From assembly GCF_040239565.1 (NCBI RefSeq), contig NZ_JBEHWS010000006.1:186001-250000 (forward strand): DNA of 64,000 bases, written 5' to 3'. A program made the translations under genes and the position numbers. Positions 1 through 8,505 of this stretch are shown one piece after another. Under the pieces are notes generated by a model. The model saw nothing but the letters and a program-made list of their open reading frames with translations, searched no databases and was not told the origin of the DNA. The DNA comes from Fulvimarina sp040239565. GTDB lineage: Bacteria; Pseudomonadota; Alphaproteobacteria; Rhizobiales; Rhizobiaceae. Position 1 is the stretch's first letter; every line of letters starts with the position of its first letter.

Positions 1-85
1 AGCAGTCTTCCAACTAAGGTCCATCCGACCCGGATTTCCGACCCCTGCTCTGGCAGCCGGGGTCGGTTCTGTCCCGATGTCTTCG

Positions 86-119
86 GAAAGGCCGCGTTCT
101 TATCAGGGCGCGGCTTTTC
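86..119 (+). terminator. Rho-independent terminator of an upstream gene outside the window
   Basis: A GCCGCG arm at 91-96 pairs with CGCGGC at 109-114. The stem extends outward through A/T pairs and one G-T wobble (86-90 with 115-119) and ends in TTTT. It probably ends transcription of the gene just left of the window. From the xox-type genes that follow, that gene may be a PQQ alcohol dehydrogenase, but it is not visible here. Confidence 0.6.
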
Positions 120-160
120 GTCCAGACGGGCGGGAATTTCGTCCAGACGGGCGGGAATTT
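119..160. repeat. Perfect tandem duplication of a 21-bp unit
   Basis: Positions 119-139 and 140-160 are identical over 21 bp and directly abut. Each unit starts CGTCCAGACGG and ends GGGAATTT. A partial third match (GTCCCGACTT) follows at 161. The pair lies between the upstream terminator and the cytochrome gene, where a promoter or operator is expected. A regulatory role is an inference only. Confidence 0.75.
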
Positions 161-281
161 GTCCCGACTTACCGAAATAGCAGCGAGGCAGACTGTCCTC
201 GAACAAAAACACAGTCCAAGTTCTCCCACACGACAACCAAGATCGATCGCGTTCGAGTATCGCGTAACAATCGAGGAAACG

Positions 282-1130
282 ATGAACCACAATACGCTCG
301 CCGGGCTCGCCGGCGCTCTTCTCCTGTCCACCGCGGGCTTCGCATTCGCGCAGGGTACGACGGTCTTGCCGGCGGGCCAGTCGGCTTCGAATATCCAGGT
401 CGCTCAGAACGACGCCACCGGAACGACGCAGACCGAGGGCGGCGCAGCCGCAGCGGCGGCAACATCCGAAGACACCGAGCCGACGGCAGCAGAGGAGGCC
501 GATTCGTCTGAAGACAGTGAAGCGGCAGCAGAGGAAGCGTCCGATTCCGCCGAAACCGAAGCAGCTCAGTCCAGTGACGGCGGAGAATCGTCCGGCGACG
601 GCGAAGGGCAGATGCAGTCCGGCCTCGAAGTCGACGCGCATCCGTCGGCAGATACGGAAGCCGAAGGCAACGCGGTCTCCGAGACCAAGCCTGCCGATGC
701 CGACCAGACGCCCGGACTCGCACTCGACTCTGCTGGAAACCCGGTCTACGCGCTCGCCGATGGCGGGGCGGACTGGTACACATGGCGCGGATACAAGAAA
801 TACGGCGCGAACTGCCTGCAGTGCCATGGTCCAGATGGCATGGGCTCGTCCTTCGCACCGAACCTCACCGAGTCGATCCAGGATCTGAGCTACTACGATT
901 TCGCCGGCATTATCGTATCCGGCCAGCAGAATAAGTGGAGCTCCTCGGGCAACTCCATCATGCCGGCCTGGGGTGAGGATCCGAACGTGATGTGCTCGCT
1001 CGATGCGATCTATGTCTATCTGCGCGGCCGTACCGACGGCGTCGTCGGACGCGGCGAACCAAAGCGTCCGGAAAAGACCGACTTGACCAAGGCAGCTCAG
1101 GACCACGAATACAGCTGCCTGGGCTTCTGA
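282..1130 (+). CDS. c-type cytochrome, methanol-metabolism-related (four-Cys family) with acidic linker
   Basis: This is a periplasmic electron carrier of 282 residues. The chosen ATG follows GAGGAAAC and opens a signal peptide (residues 1-23, cleavage near AFA-Q). Residues about 43-150 are a low-complexity Ala/Glu/Asp/Ser/Thr segment with almost no basic or aromatic residues. The haem domain occupies about 165-282, with CLQCH at 178-182, a probable axial Met227 in IMPAW, and extra cysteines at 238 and 279. Family (known): this four-Cys type accompanies PQQ methanol dehydrogenases. The next two genes are the usual partners, so a role in accepting electrons from a XoxF-like enzyme is inferred. 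The long acidic insert is unusual for a small cytochrome. Confidence 0.85.
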   Translation: MNHNTLAGLAGALLLSTAGFAFAQGTTVLPAGQSASNIQVAQNDATGTTQTEGGAAAAAATSEDTEPTAAEEADSSEDSEAAAEEASDSAETEAAQSSDGGESSGDGEGQMQSGLEVDAHPSADTEAEGNAVSETKPADADQTPGLALDSAGNPVYALADGGADWYTWRGYKKYGANCLQCHGPDGMGSSFAPNLTESIQDLSYYDFAGIIVSGQQNKWSSSGNSIMPAWGEDPNVMCSLDAIYVYLRGRTDGVVGRGEPKRPEKTDLTKAAQDHEYSCLGF

Positions 1131-1133
1131 TCC

Positions 1134-2063
1134 ATGGGCTTTCGCTCGACATTCAGAAAGGGTTGCGCGGGCGTCCTGACGCTCGCGCTCCCTATCCTCG
1201 TGCTTGGTGGTCTGGCCCAGGCGCAGGATCGCGAGTTTGGCGGCGAAATCGAACTCGTCGATCCGACTGTGCTGCGCGTCTGCGCCGACCCCGCCAACAT
1301 GCCCTTCGCCAATGAGGCCGAAGAGGGCTTCGAGCAGGAGCTGGCCGAATTCCTGGCCGGCAAGCTCGGGCGCGAATCCGTCTCCTATACCTACTTCCCC
1401 CAAGCGACCGGCTTCGTCCGGATGACGCTCGGCTCCAATCTCTGCGACGTCATCATGAGCTATCCGCAGGGTGACGAGCTCGTTCAGAATACCAATGCCT
1501 ACTACCGGACGGCATATTCGATCGTCGTTCCCGCCGATGGCGACCTCGCGGACATCCAGAAGCTGGAAGATCCCGAACTCCAAGACAAGCGGATCGGCAT
1601 CGTCGCTGGAACGCCCCCGGCAACCTATCTCGCCAGAGCCGGCCTCATCGGTAAGGCAAAGCCCTATCAGCTGGTGGTCGATACCCGCGTCGAAAATTCG
1701 GCGAAATTGATGATGGAGGATCTCGATTCCGGCGAGATCGACGCTGCCGTTCTCTGGGGACCGATGGCGGGTTGGTATGCCAAACAGTCCGACAAAGATT
1801 ACAACGTCGTGCCGCTCCTCAACGAAGGTCCGGGCCCGGCCATGGCCTTCCGGATCACCATGGGCGTCCGCGCGTCTGACCAGCAGTGGAAGCGTACGCT
1901 GAATGTCGCAATCCGCGACTATCAGGACGAAATCAACGAGATCCTGCTCTCCTACGGCGTGCCCCTGTTGACCGAGGACAATCAGCCCATCACCTCGGCC
2001 ACGACGTCCAACGACACATCCGGTGCCGAGGAAGACGCCGCTAAACCCACCGGCACGAACTGA
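1134..2063 (+). CDS. xoxJ: Quinoprotein-dehydrogenase-associated periplasmic substrate-binding-like protein (XoxJ-like)
   Basis: This is a 309-residue exported protein with a signal peptide at residues 1-31 ending GLAQAQ. The body has the fold pattern of ABC-transporter solute-binding proteins of the amino-acid class. The segment around Cys50 (RVCADPANMPFAN) and the later NLCDVIMSYPQGDE segment are typical of the XoxJ/MoxJ family. Family members are encoded with methanol dehydrogenases and are thought to help mature or activate the dehydrogenase rather than import a solute. The gene starts 3 bp after the cytochrome stop codon, so the two are surely cotranscribed. No permease or ATPase gene is nearby, which supports a chaperone-type role. 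Confidence 0.85.
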   Translation: MGFRSTFRKGCAGVLTLALPILVLGGLAQAQDREFGGEIELVDPTVLRVCADPANMPFANEAEEGFEQELAEFLAGKLGRESVSYTYFPQATGFVRMTLGSNLCDVIMSYPQGDELVQNTNAYYRTAYSIVVPADGDLADIQKLEDPELQDKRIGIVAGTPPATYLARAGLIGKAKPYQLVVDTRVENSAKLMMEDLDSGEIDAAVLWGPMAGWYAKQSDKDYNVVPLLNEGPGPAMAFRITMGVRASDQQWKRTLNVAIRDYQDEINEILLSYGVPLLTEDNQPITSATTSNDTSGAEEDAAKPTGTN

Positions 2064-2092
2064 GCACAGCGAGATTTGAAGGGGCGATATCC

Positions 2093-2707
2093 GTGAGAAG
2101 AAGCCATCTTTTCTCGTTGATCGCCCCTTTTTTCGTCGCCGCGTGCCTGAGCAGTGTGGCGATGGCGGACCAGACCGCCGAGCAAGCCGGCAGCGAGGAG
2201 AGCTTCGAACTCTCCGTCGACACGGTTCCCGAACCGGACGGCTACAAGATGACGGAGTACCGCTCTCCCGTTCCCTCGACCCTTCAGGGCGGCACCGTCA
2301 TCGACACGGCTGGGGCGAAGGCTCTTCACGACGAGGGCGTTCCCTTCATCGATGTTCTTCCTCGCCCGCCGAAGCCCAAAGGCCTGCCGGAAGGCACCTA
2401 TTGGCGTCCGAAACCGCGCAACGACATTCCCGGCTCCGTCTGGCTGGTCGATACCGGCTACGGTGAACTCGCGCCGGTGATGAAGGCCTACCTCCTGGAT
2501 GGGCTCGACGCCGCGGTCGGCGGCGACCGCTCCAAACCCATCGTCATCTATTGCGACCGCGACTGCTGGATGAGCTACAACGTGGCCAAGCGCGCGATCG
2601 AGAACGGGTTCACCGACGTCCACTGGTATCCCGACGGGATGCAGGGCTGGGCGGAAGCAGGCTATCCCTTGGAACGAACCGAGCCCAAAGACCGGCCGGA
2701 CGAGTAG
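2093..2707 (+). CDS. PQQ-dependent catabolism-associated CXXCW-motif rhodanese-like protein
   Basis: This is an exported protein of 204 residues. A GTG start is chosen because GAAGGGG lies 8 bp upstream and the first residues form a signal peptide (MRRSHLF to VAMA, about 26 residues). The C-terminal half resembles a rhodanese domain. It carries a Cys-rich loop with Cys154, Cys158 and Trp159 in YCDRDCWMSYN, so the two cysteines here are separated by three residues. Such proteins recur beside PQQ-dependent alcohol dehydrogenases; their reaction is unknown, and a redox or sulfur-relay role in enzyme maturation is often assumed. It is the third gene of this xox-type operon. Confidence 0.8.
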   Translation: MRRSHLFSLIAPFFVAACLSSVAMADQTAEQAGSEESFELSVDTVPEPDGYKMTEYRSPVPSTLQGGTVIDTAGAKALHDEGVPFIDVLPRPPKPKGLPEGTYWRPKPRNDIPGSVWLVDTGYGELAPVMKAYLLDGLDAAVGGDRSKPIVIYCDRDCWMSYNVAKRAIENGFTDVHWYPDGMQGWAEAGYPLERTEPKDRPDE

Positions 2708-2782
2708 AACCGCCATTCCTCAGGTCAGGGCGCTTTTCCTCGCGCTCCCTTGCAAGGCCCGCCCAGAGAGGCGACGGACCAA

Positions 2783-3364
2783 TCACACCAGATAGCGCAG
2801 CGCCACGAAGCCGCCGATCAGGAAGATCATGAACAGGGTGAAGAGCAGGCCCAGACGCTTCTCGATGAAGCTCTGGATCGGCGCGCCGTATTTGTGCAGC
2901 AACCAAGCGACGAGGAAGAACCGCGCGCCTCGGCCGACGATCGAGACAATGGTAAAGATCGCGATATTGAGGCCGGTGACGCCTGAAAAGATCGTCAGGA
3001 CCTTATAGGGAAAGGGCGTCAGCGCTGCGAAGAGCACGGCCCAGCCTCCCCATTCGTTGTAGCGGACGGTTAGTTCTTCGAAGGAGCCCGCCTTTCCATA
3101 GAGTTCGAGGATCGGCCGCCCGATCACCTCGAAGAAGAAATAGCCGATCGCGTAACCGAGAAACGCGCCGAGCACGCTGGACACCGTGCAGATGAGCGCG
3201 ATCCTCACCCATTTCGCGCGATTGGCGATGACCATTGGAATGAGCAGCGCATCGGGCGGGATCGGAAAGATCGAGCTCTCGATGAAGGAGACCGCCGCAA
3301 GAGCCCGCTCGGCATGTCGCGTCGCGGCAAGTGACATCACCCAGTCATAGAGGCGTCGCAGCAT
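2783..3364 (-). CDS. YqaA/DedA-family inner-membrane protein
   Basis: This 193-residue polytopic membrane protein has about five hydrophobic segments. It carries the family hallmarks ESSIFPIPPDALLIPM near residue 30 and the Gly-rich LGAFLGYAIGY segment, followed by FPYKVLTIFSGV. The DedA/YqaA (SNARE-associated, VTT domain) family is linked to undecaprenyl-phosphate or lipid flipping and to envelope homeostasis. The exact substrate of YqaA-type members is not established. It is convergent with the xox operon and appears to be a single-gene unit. Confidence 0.85.
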   Translation of the reverse strand: MLRRLYDWVMSLAATRHAERALAAVSFIESSIFPIPPDALLIPMVIANRAKWVRIALICTVSSVLGAFLGYAIGYFFFEVIGRPILELYGKAGSFEELTVRYNEWGGWAVLFAALTPFPYKVLTIFSGVTGLNIAIFTIVSIVGRGARFFLVAWLLHKYGAPIQSFIEKRLGLLFTLFMIFLIGGFVALRYLV

Positions 3365-3659
3365 GTAAGTCGTCCTTGCGGGGGATGATCGTCATTTGGA
3401 TTTCGGCCGGTTTGTAGGACCGAATGCTTTCCCGAGCACTACTGCTTTGGACGAGCGAGCGGAACCCGCATTGAAGGCCGGCGTCCCGATCGATCCGAAA
3501 GCGGCAGAGCACCCCGGCGCGGTTCGCCTATGCGACCGCCTTTCCGACTGTCGAATGTGGAAGTGCGCGCCCTAGCACCGACGCTCTCCGCCACGATGTT
3601 GACCCTCGCTACACCAGCGTTGTAGAAGCGGTTATCGGAGCGGCCCCGCCGTCCGTATT
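3365..3659. other. Intergenic region between the DedA-like gene and tRNA-Leu
   Basis: These 295 bp hold the promoter regions of the leftward DedA-like gene and the rightward tRNA. I see no convincing open frame, strong hairpin or repeat. Confidence 0.5.
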
Positions 3660-3744
3660 GCCCCTGTGGTGGAATTGGTAGACGCGCGCGACTCAAAATC
3701 GCGTTCCGAAAGGAGTGCTGGTTCGATCCCGGCCAGGGGCACCA
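3660..3744 (+). tRNA. tRNA-Leu (anticodon CAA)
   Basis: The acceptor stem GCCCCTG (3660-3666) pairs with CAGGGGC (3734-3740), and CCA is encoded at 3742-3744. The anticodon stem CGCGA/TCGCG (3687-3691 and 3699-3703) encloses the loop CTCAAAA with anticodon CAA at 3694-3696, reading UUG. A long variable arm follows, and the T-loop TTCGATC is flanked by GCTGG/CCGGC. The long variable arm and the TGGTGGAATTGGTAGACGC start are typical of class II tRNA-Leu. No integrase or duplicated 3' end is seen nearby. Confidence 0.97.
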
Positions 3745-3902
3745 TTCCCGCTTTCAAGACACGATGCGACAGCCGAGCACGGCACGATGGCCTATGCCGT
3801 CGGGCTCACGCGAGATGCTGTCGACAATCATTCTGACCGACGGCATGCCACCGAATCTGCGATGGCGCCGTTGGCCTCACTGCCGCCCATCATGCAAGTC
3901 TC

Positions 3903-6569
3903 TTATGGCGTCTCCAGCAGCCGCTCCAGATAGCGGCGCTCTAGTTCGGGTGATAGCTGGTCGCCGAGGCGGTCGCGGATCTCCTCCAAAATTTCGCGGG
4001 CCCGCTGGGCGTCGATCTCGTCGGGCACGCCGACATCCTGGCCGAACTGAGGGCCCTGCGTCTGGCGCTGGCGGCCGAGCGGATCGCGGCCGGTCTGCTG
4101 CTGCTGTTGGCCCTGCATGCCGGGGCCGTTTTGCCCGCCGGGTCCCTCGCCGGGCTGCCCCTCGCCCTGCGCCTGCTGCATCTGGTTCATCATGTCCTGA
4201 GCGCCGCGGCGCATGGCCTCCATGGCGCGGCCCTGTTCGCCGACGGCCTTGCCGTCATTGCCCTCGCCCAGCGCACCTTCGGCGTCGCCCATGGCCTCAC
4301 CGGCCTCACCGAGATCTTCGGAGGGTTCGAGCCCCTGCTGGCCAAGCTGTTCCTGAAGCTCGTCGAGCTGCTCCTGAAGCGCGCCCTGGCGCTTCTGCAG
4401 CTCCTCCATCATCTCGGCGAACTCTTCCGGGCTCAGCTCCTCGCCCTGCTGCTGTTCGCCGCCCTGCTGCGGCTGGCCGTTATCGCGCGGCTCGCCCGGC
4501 ATGCGCTGCTGGTTCTGCTGCTGTTGCTGGCGGTACTGCCGACGGCCGAGATCGTAGGTCTCGTCCATCAGCCGCTGCTGCTCCTGCAACAGCTCACCCA
4601 TACGATTCATCTGCTCCTGCATCTGACTCTGGCCTTGGCTCTGCTGCTGCTGGCCGGGGCGCATCGCCTGGAGCGAGTCCATCATCTGCTGGAGTTCGGA
4701 AAGAAGCTGCTGGGCCGCATCCTTGGAGCCCGACTTCGCCAGATCCTCGATCTGGTCGAGCATGCGGTCCAGATCCTGCTGGCGCAGCTCCTGCATTTCG
4801 CCCATTTGCTGCTGGTTTTGCGGCGGCTGGTTCTGCATGGCGCGGGCATATTCCTGCAGATATTCCTGCATGGCCTCGCGCAACTCCTGCATCAGCCGGT
4901 CGATCTCCTCGTCGGAGGCCCCGTTCTCCAATGCCTCGGACAGCTGCTCGCGGGCGTCACGCAGGCGCTGTTCGGCAAGCGAGAGATTGCCGTCCTCGAT
5001 ACCGAGAGCGATCTCCCAGAGGAAGTCCACCGCGCTGATCAGGCCCTCGTCGTCATAGGAAGCCGCGATGCGCGAGCGCGCGGCCTTAAGTGCCAGATAA
5101 TCCGCCTTGTTCTCGATGAAGGTGTCGCCATGAAGCGTGATCGCATCGAGCATCTCCAGAACGCGGGGAACGGAGTTGGCATCGAGCGCAAGAATGCGCC
5201 GCTGCTCGACGACTGCCCGTGCGAGAGGATTGGAAAAGCGTCGTTCGGGCAGCGTCATCGCGGCGGCCTCGGACCGGCCGGTCTGCCCAGCCGCATCGGT
5301 CGCGGTCAGTGTCAATTCGACATCCGCGCCCGCATACGGGCTTTCAAGAAGATTGGCGGACGTACGGGCTTCGGAACCGTTCTGGCTGCGGCGCGGCAAA
5401 GCGAGCCGGATTTCGGGCGGCGCGACGAGCGGACGCGCATCGCTCGATATCTGATTGTCGACGACTGCGATCTCAGCCTTGGCGGACTTCACACCGTAAT
5501 CGTCCTCGACCCGGTAGGCGAGTTCGAGTCCGCCGCCGCGATCGGCTTCCGAGGGCGGCGCGGTGAATTCAATCACCGGGTCCTCGTCGGGCGTCACTTC
5601 GATCGCCCAATCGCCGTAGCTCAGAAGCGTCGAGGATAAGCTCGCAGTACCGCTCTCCGTCAGGGCAAGTTCGTAAGACGCGGGGCCGGAGGGCTCGGTG
5701 TTGTTGGAGGCGCTGTTGGTCGCAGTGTTCGAAGCCTCTCCCTGTTTGGGCTGCTGAGGTCCTCCCTTCTCACTCGGCAGGACACGCATGACCTCCGATT
5801 CGTCCCGCGTAGGCGAGAACGAGAATTCGATACCGCTTGCATCGGATACGCGGACCGAGAGCGCCGAGCCCTCCGGCACGGTGATCGAGCCTTCGACCGG
5901 CTCACCCTCGACGCTCGGGCCGGCAAGGAAGATCGGAGCCCGTCCGGTATAGGCCGGCGGCGTCACCCAGGCGTCGACACGGCGCTCGGCTAGCTGGATC
6001 GTGTCGCGCGGAATGACGAAGGCATCGCCGATCCGCCCACCACCCGGGCCGAACGAATAGGCAAACCCCGTGACGAAGAGCAGGAGAACGATCGCACGCA
6101 GGCCATAAGGGTCGAGACGCTCCGTCTGGGTTCGCACCGACCCGCCGGAAAGATGGCGAAGCTTTTCCGCCATCCGCTTCTTGTGCTCGCGCCAAAGCGC
6201 AACAGCGAAGGGATCGGCGTCGGCCGACAAGCGATCGCCCTGCGCCCGCAGCGGCTGATGGGAAAGCCTGCTCGACGCCTCGATCCGGGCATCGGTTTCC
6301 CCGCTCGTCGGCCAGTGGATCGCGCGATTGCGATAGATCGCGTAGCCGGCTGCCATGAGGAACGCGAGAAGAACGACGGCGCGCAGCACGAACGGCATTG
6401 CCGCGAAGGCGCCAAACCAAGACAGAACGAGAAACAGCGCCAGAATACAGCTGAGGTACAGGACCAGCGGCCAGGCACGCTCCACCAACAGCGCGGCTTT
6501 GGCCAGCCTCCGTGTCGTCGCGATCTTGCCTGCCCAGCCCCCTGGGCGCTCGCGCCTGTTATCGGTCAT
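3903..6569 (-). CDS. TIGR02302 (DUF4175) family membrane protein with Gln-rich C-terminal region
   Basis: This 888-residue protein belongs to an alphaproteobacterial family of unknown function. The chosen start is the ATG opening MTDNRRERPGG; an upstream in-frame extension lacks a signal or SD. Hydrophobic segments lie in the first 180 residues (VLYLSCILALFLVLSWFG, FVLRAVVLLAFLMAAGYAIY and AIVLLLFVTGFAYSF). They are followed by a large periplasmic region and, from about residue 590, a long Gln/Met/Glu-rich coiled-coil-like tail with many QQQQ runs. The tail explains the long shadow frames on the opposite strand. It follows lysA after 158 bp on the same strand, an order conserved in rhizobia. 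Function is unknown. Confidence 0.85.
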   Translation of the reverse strand: MTDNRRERPGGWAGKIATTRRLAKAALLVERAWPLVLYLSCILALFLVLSWFGAFAAMPFVLRAVVLLAFLMAAGYAIYRNRAIHWPTSGETDARIEASSRLSHQPLRAQGDRLSADADPFAVALWREHKKRMAEKLRHLSGGSVRTQTERLDPYGLRAIVLLLFVTGFAYSFGPGGGRIGDAFVIPRDTIQLAERRVDAWVTPPAYTGRAPIFLAGPSVEGEPVEGSITVPEGSALSVRVSDASGIEFSFSPTRDESEVMRVLPSEKGGPQQPKQGEASNTATNSASNNTEPSGPASYELALTESGTASLSSTLLSYGDWAIEVTPDEDPVIEFTAPPSEADRGGGLELAYRVEDDYGVKSAKAEIAVVDNQISSDARPLVAPPEIRLALPRRSQNGSEARTSANLLESPYAGADVELTLTATDAAGQTGRSEAAAMTLPERRFSNPLARAVVEQRRILALDANSVPRVLEMLDAITLHGDTFIENKADYLALKAARSRIAASYDDEGLISAVDFLWEIALGIEDGNLSLAEQRLRDAREQLSEALENGASDEEIDRLMQELREAMQEYLQEYARAMQNQPPQNQQQMGEMQELRQQDLDRMLDQIEDLAKSGSKDAAQQLLSELQQMMDSLQAMRPGQQQQSQGQSQMQEQMNRMGELLQEQQRLMDETYDLGRRQYRQQQQQNQQRMPGEPRDNGQPQQGGEQQQGEELSPEEFAEMMEELQKRQGALQEQLDELQEQLGQQGLEPSEDLGEAGEAMGDAEGALGEGNDGKAVGEQGRAMEAMRRGAQDMMNQMQQAQGEGQPGEGPGGQNGPGMQGQQQQQTGRDPLGRQRQTQGPQFGQDVGVPDEIDAQRAREILEEIRDRLGDQLSPELERRYLERLLETP

Positions 6570-6727
6570 GATGCCTCGAACCTGATCAAGCTCCCTTTTT
6601 ATCAGCTTTTGAACAGGATGCGAGGCGTTTGACGGGACTGTGAAGCCATTTGAGAGACAAGGTTCTGCCCCCTCCCCGGCTACGCAAGAGCGCAAAGCGT
6701 TGTCTGCGCGATAGCGAGGCGCGACGA

Positions 6728-7996
6728 TTAGCCCTCAAGCCATTCCGGCATGTGGTCGAGCCCAATGAGCTCGTCGATCGTCTGGCGCTCGCGAATGACG
6801 GCGTATTCATCGCCCTTCACCAGCGTTTCGGCGATGAGCGGACGCGAATTGTAGGTCGAGGACTGAACCGCACCGTAGGCTCCGGCCGAAGACAGGAAGA
6901 CGAGATCTCCCTCCTCGACCTCCGGAATCTCCCGATCCTTGCCGAGGAAATCGCCGCTCTCGCAGATCGGGCCGACGATGTCGGCGGTGATGGTCTTCGC
7001 ATTCGCTGACTGCTTGACCGGCTGGATCTCGTGCCAGGCATCGTAGAGTGTCGGGCGGATCAGATCGTTCATCGCGGCGTCGACGATGACGAAGGTCTTG
7101 CCCTCGTCCTTCTTCACATAGAGCACGCGAGCGACGAGAATGCCCGCATTGGCAACGATCATGCGGCCCGGCTCGAAGACGATCTTCGCATCGAGATCGC
7201 GCACATGCCGCTTGACGATCTCGGCATAGGCATGCGGCTCGGGCGGGGTCGCGTCAGCGTTCTTGTAGGGAACGCCCAGCCCGCCGCCGAGATCGATATG
7301 GCTGATCTCGTGGCCGGCCGCACGCAGCCGATGGACGAGCGCCGCCAGTCTGTCGAAGGCCTCGTCGAACGGCTTCAGATCGATGATTTGCGAGCCGATA
7401 TGCATGTCGATGCCGGTGACCTTGATACCCGGCAGATCGCGGGCGCGGGCATAGATCGCCTCGGCACGGTCGTAGGCGATTCCGAACTTGTCGGACTTGC
7501 GGCCCGTGGAAATCTTGGCGTGGGTCTTGGCGTCGACATCCGGATTGATGCGGAAGGAGACATGTGCGGTCATCTCGGCATCCACCGCGCGGGCCGAGAT
7601 CAGGTCGAGTTCGTTTTCCGATTCGATGTTGAAGCAGAAGATTCCGAGGGCGATCGCCATGTCGATTTCGGCGATTGTCTTGCCGACACCGGAAAACATG
7701 ATCTTCTTCGGATCGATGCCCACCCGCATCGCACGCAGCAGCTCGCCGGCGGAAACGACGTCGGCCCCGGCGCCCCGGTCGGCGAGCGTCTTCAGCACTG
7801 CCTGGTTCGAATTCGCCTTCATCGCGTAGCAGACCAACGCGTCGATATCGGAAAACGCGCTGGAAAAGACGTCGTAGTGCCGAACGAGCGTCGCCGTCGA
7901 ATAGCAGTAGAACGGCGTGCCGATATCGTTGGCGATACGCGTGACCGGAACACCCTCCGCATGGAGGAGCCCGTCCTTGAATTCGAAATGGTTCAT
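6728..7996 (-). CDS. lysA: Diaminopimelate decarboxylase
   Basis: This cytoplasmic PLP enzyme converts meso-diaminopimelate to L-lysine, the last step of lysine synthesis. At 422 residues the length is normal. The PLP lysine is Lys60 in CYAMKANSN. GAGADVVSAGEL, the HIGSQI segment, the Gly-rich GGGLGVPY phosphate loop, EPGRMIVANAG and the subunit-crossing GPICESGDFL motif are all present. It lies downstream of a small LptM-like lipoprotein gene on the same strand, a pairing common in proteobacteria, and upstream of the TIGR02302 gene. Confidence 0.97.
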   Translation of the reverse strand: MNHFEFKDGLLHAEGVPVTRIANDIGTPFYCYSTATLVRHYDVFSSAFSDIDALVCYAMKANSNQAVLKTLADRGAGADVVSAGELLRAMRVGIDPKKIMFSGVGKTIAEIDMAIALGIFCFNIESENELDLISARAVDAEMTAHVSFRINPDVDAKTHAKISTGRKSDKFGIAYDRAEAIYARARDLPGIKVTGIDMHIGSQIIDLKPFDEAFDRLAALVHRLRAAGHEISHIDLGGGLGVPYKNADATPPEPHAYAEIVKRHVRDLDAKIVFEPGRMIVANAGILVARVLYVKKDEGKTFVIVDAAMNDLIRPTLYDAWHEIQPVKQSANAKTITADIVGPICESGDFLGKDREIPEVEEGDLVFLSSAGAYGAVQSSTYNSRPLIAETLVKGDEYAVIRERQTIDELIGLDHMPEWLEG

Positions 7997-8075
7997 GGGT
8001 TCAGGAACGCGATTGGCCCGGTCGTAAAGGGCTTGGTGGCAATCAGTGCGGTGCGAGCAGGCCGAACCGCTCGGA

Positions 8076-8378
8076 TCAGTTCAGAAGGGGGTCGAGGAAG
8101 AAATTTTCGCCAGCGCCCGGCGTACGCGAGACCTCGGCCGCGCCGATCTGGTCGTCGTCGTCCATTCCGCTCGTTGCGATGCGCGGGCCCGACAACACGT
8201 CGACCTCGCGGTTACCACCGAGAATATCGGTATCGCCGCCGCGCTCCGGCTGCACAAAGCCTGCCGGCGCACCATCCGTGCCGGGCGCCTGCGGCAGGTT
8301 CTTGACGCCGCAGCCGGCGAGAAGCAAGGCGGTCATCGGCGCCGCGACAATCAGCGTCCGAATAAATCCGTTGCTCAT
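8076..8378 (-). CDS. Small LptM-like lipoprotein
   Basis: This is a 100-residue predicted lipoprotein. The start is the ATG of MSNGFIRTL, with GGGAGA upstream; a TTG one codon earlier is less likely. A lipobox LLAGC places the lipidated Cys at residue 23, followed by CGVKNLPQAPG, which resembles the CGxKGPL start of the LptM/YifL family. Known members assist assembly of the LPS translocon LptD-LptE and often sit beside lysA, as here. The rest is Gly/Asp-rich and probably disordered. Confidence 0.75.
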   Translation of the reverse strand: MSNGFIRTLIVAAPMTALLLAGCGVKNLPQAPGTDGAPAGFVQPERGGDTDILGGNREVDVLSGPRIATSGMDDDDQIGAAEVSRTPGAGENFFLDPLLN

Positions 8379-8505
8379 CAAAATCTCCCAATCTCGTGCC
8401 CGGCGGGACCGGTATCCGGCATAATCAAGCTCTTCTTAACCGGAGCCGTACTGAAAATCATCGGGTTCCGGGCAACACTCGCGGCGCGAATGTCTTAGCC
8501 TGTAC

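Noticed and set aside
3660..3744. tRNA-Leu as an integration site of a mobile element
   Set aside because: No integrase gene, no duplicated tRNA 3' end and no foreign-looking genes are found next to it.
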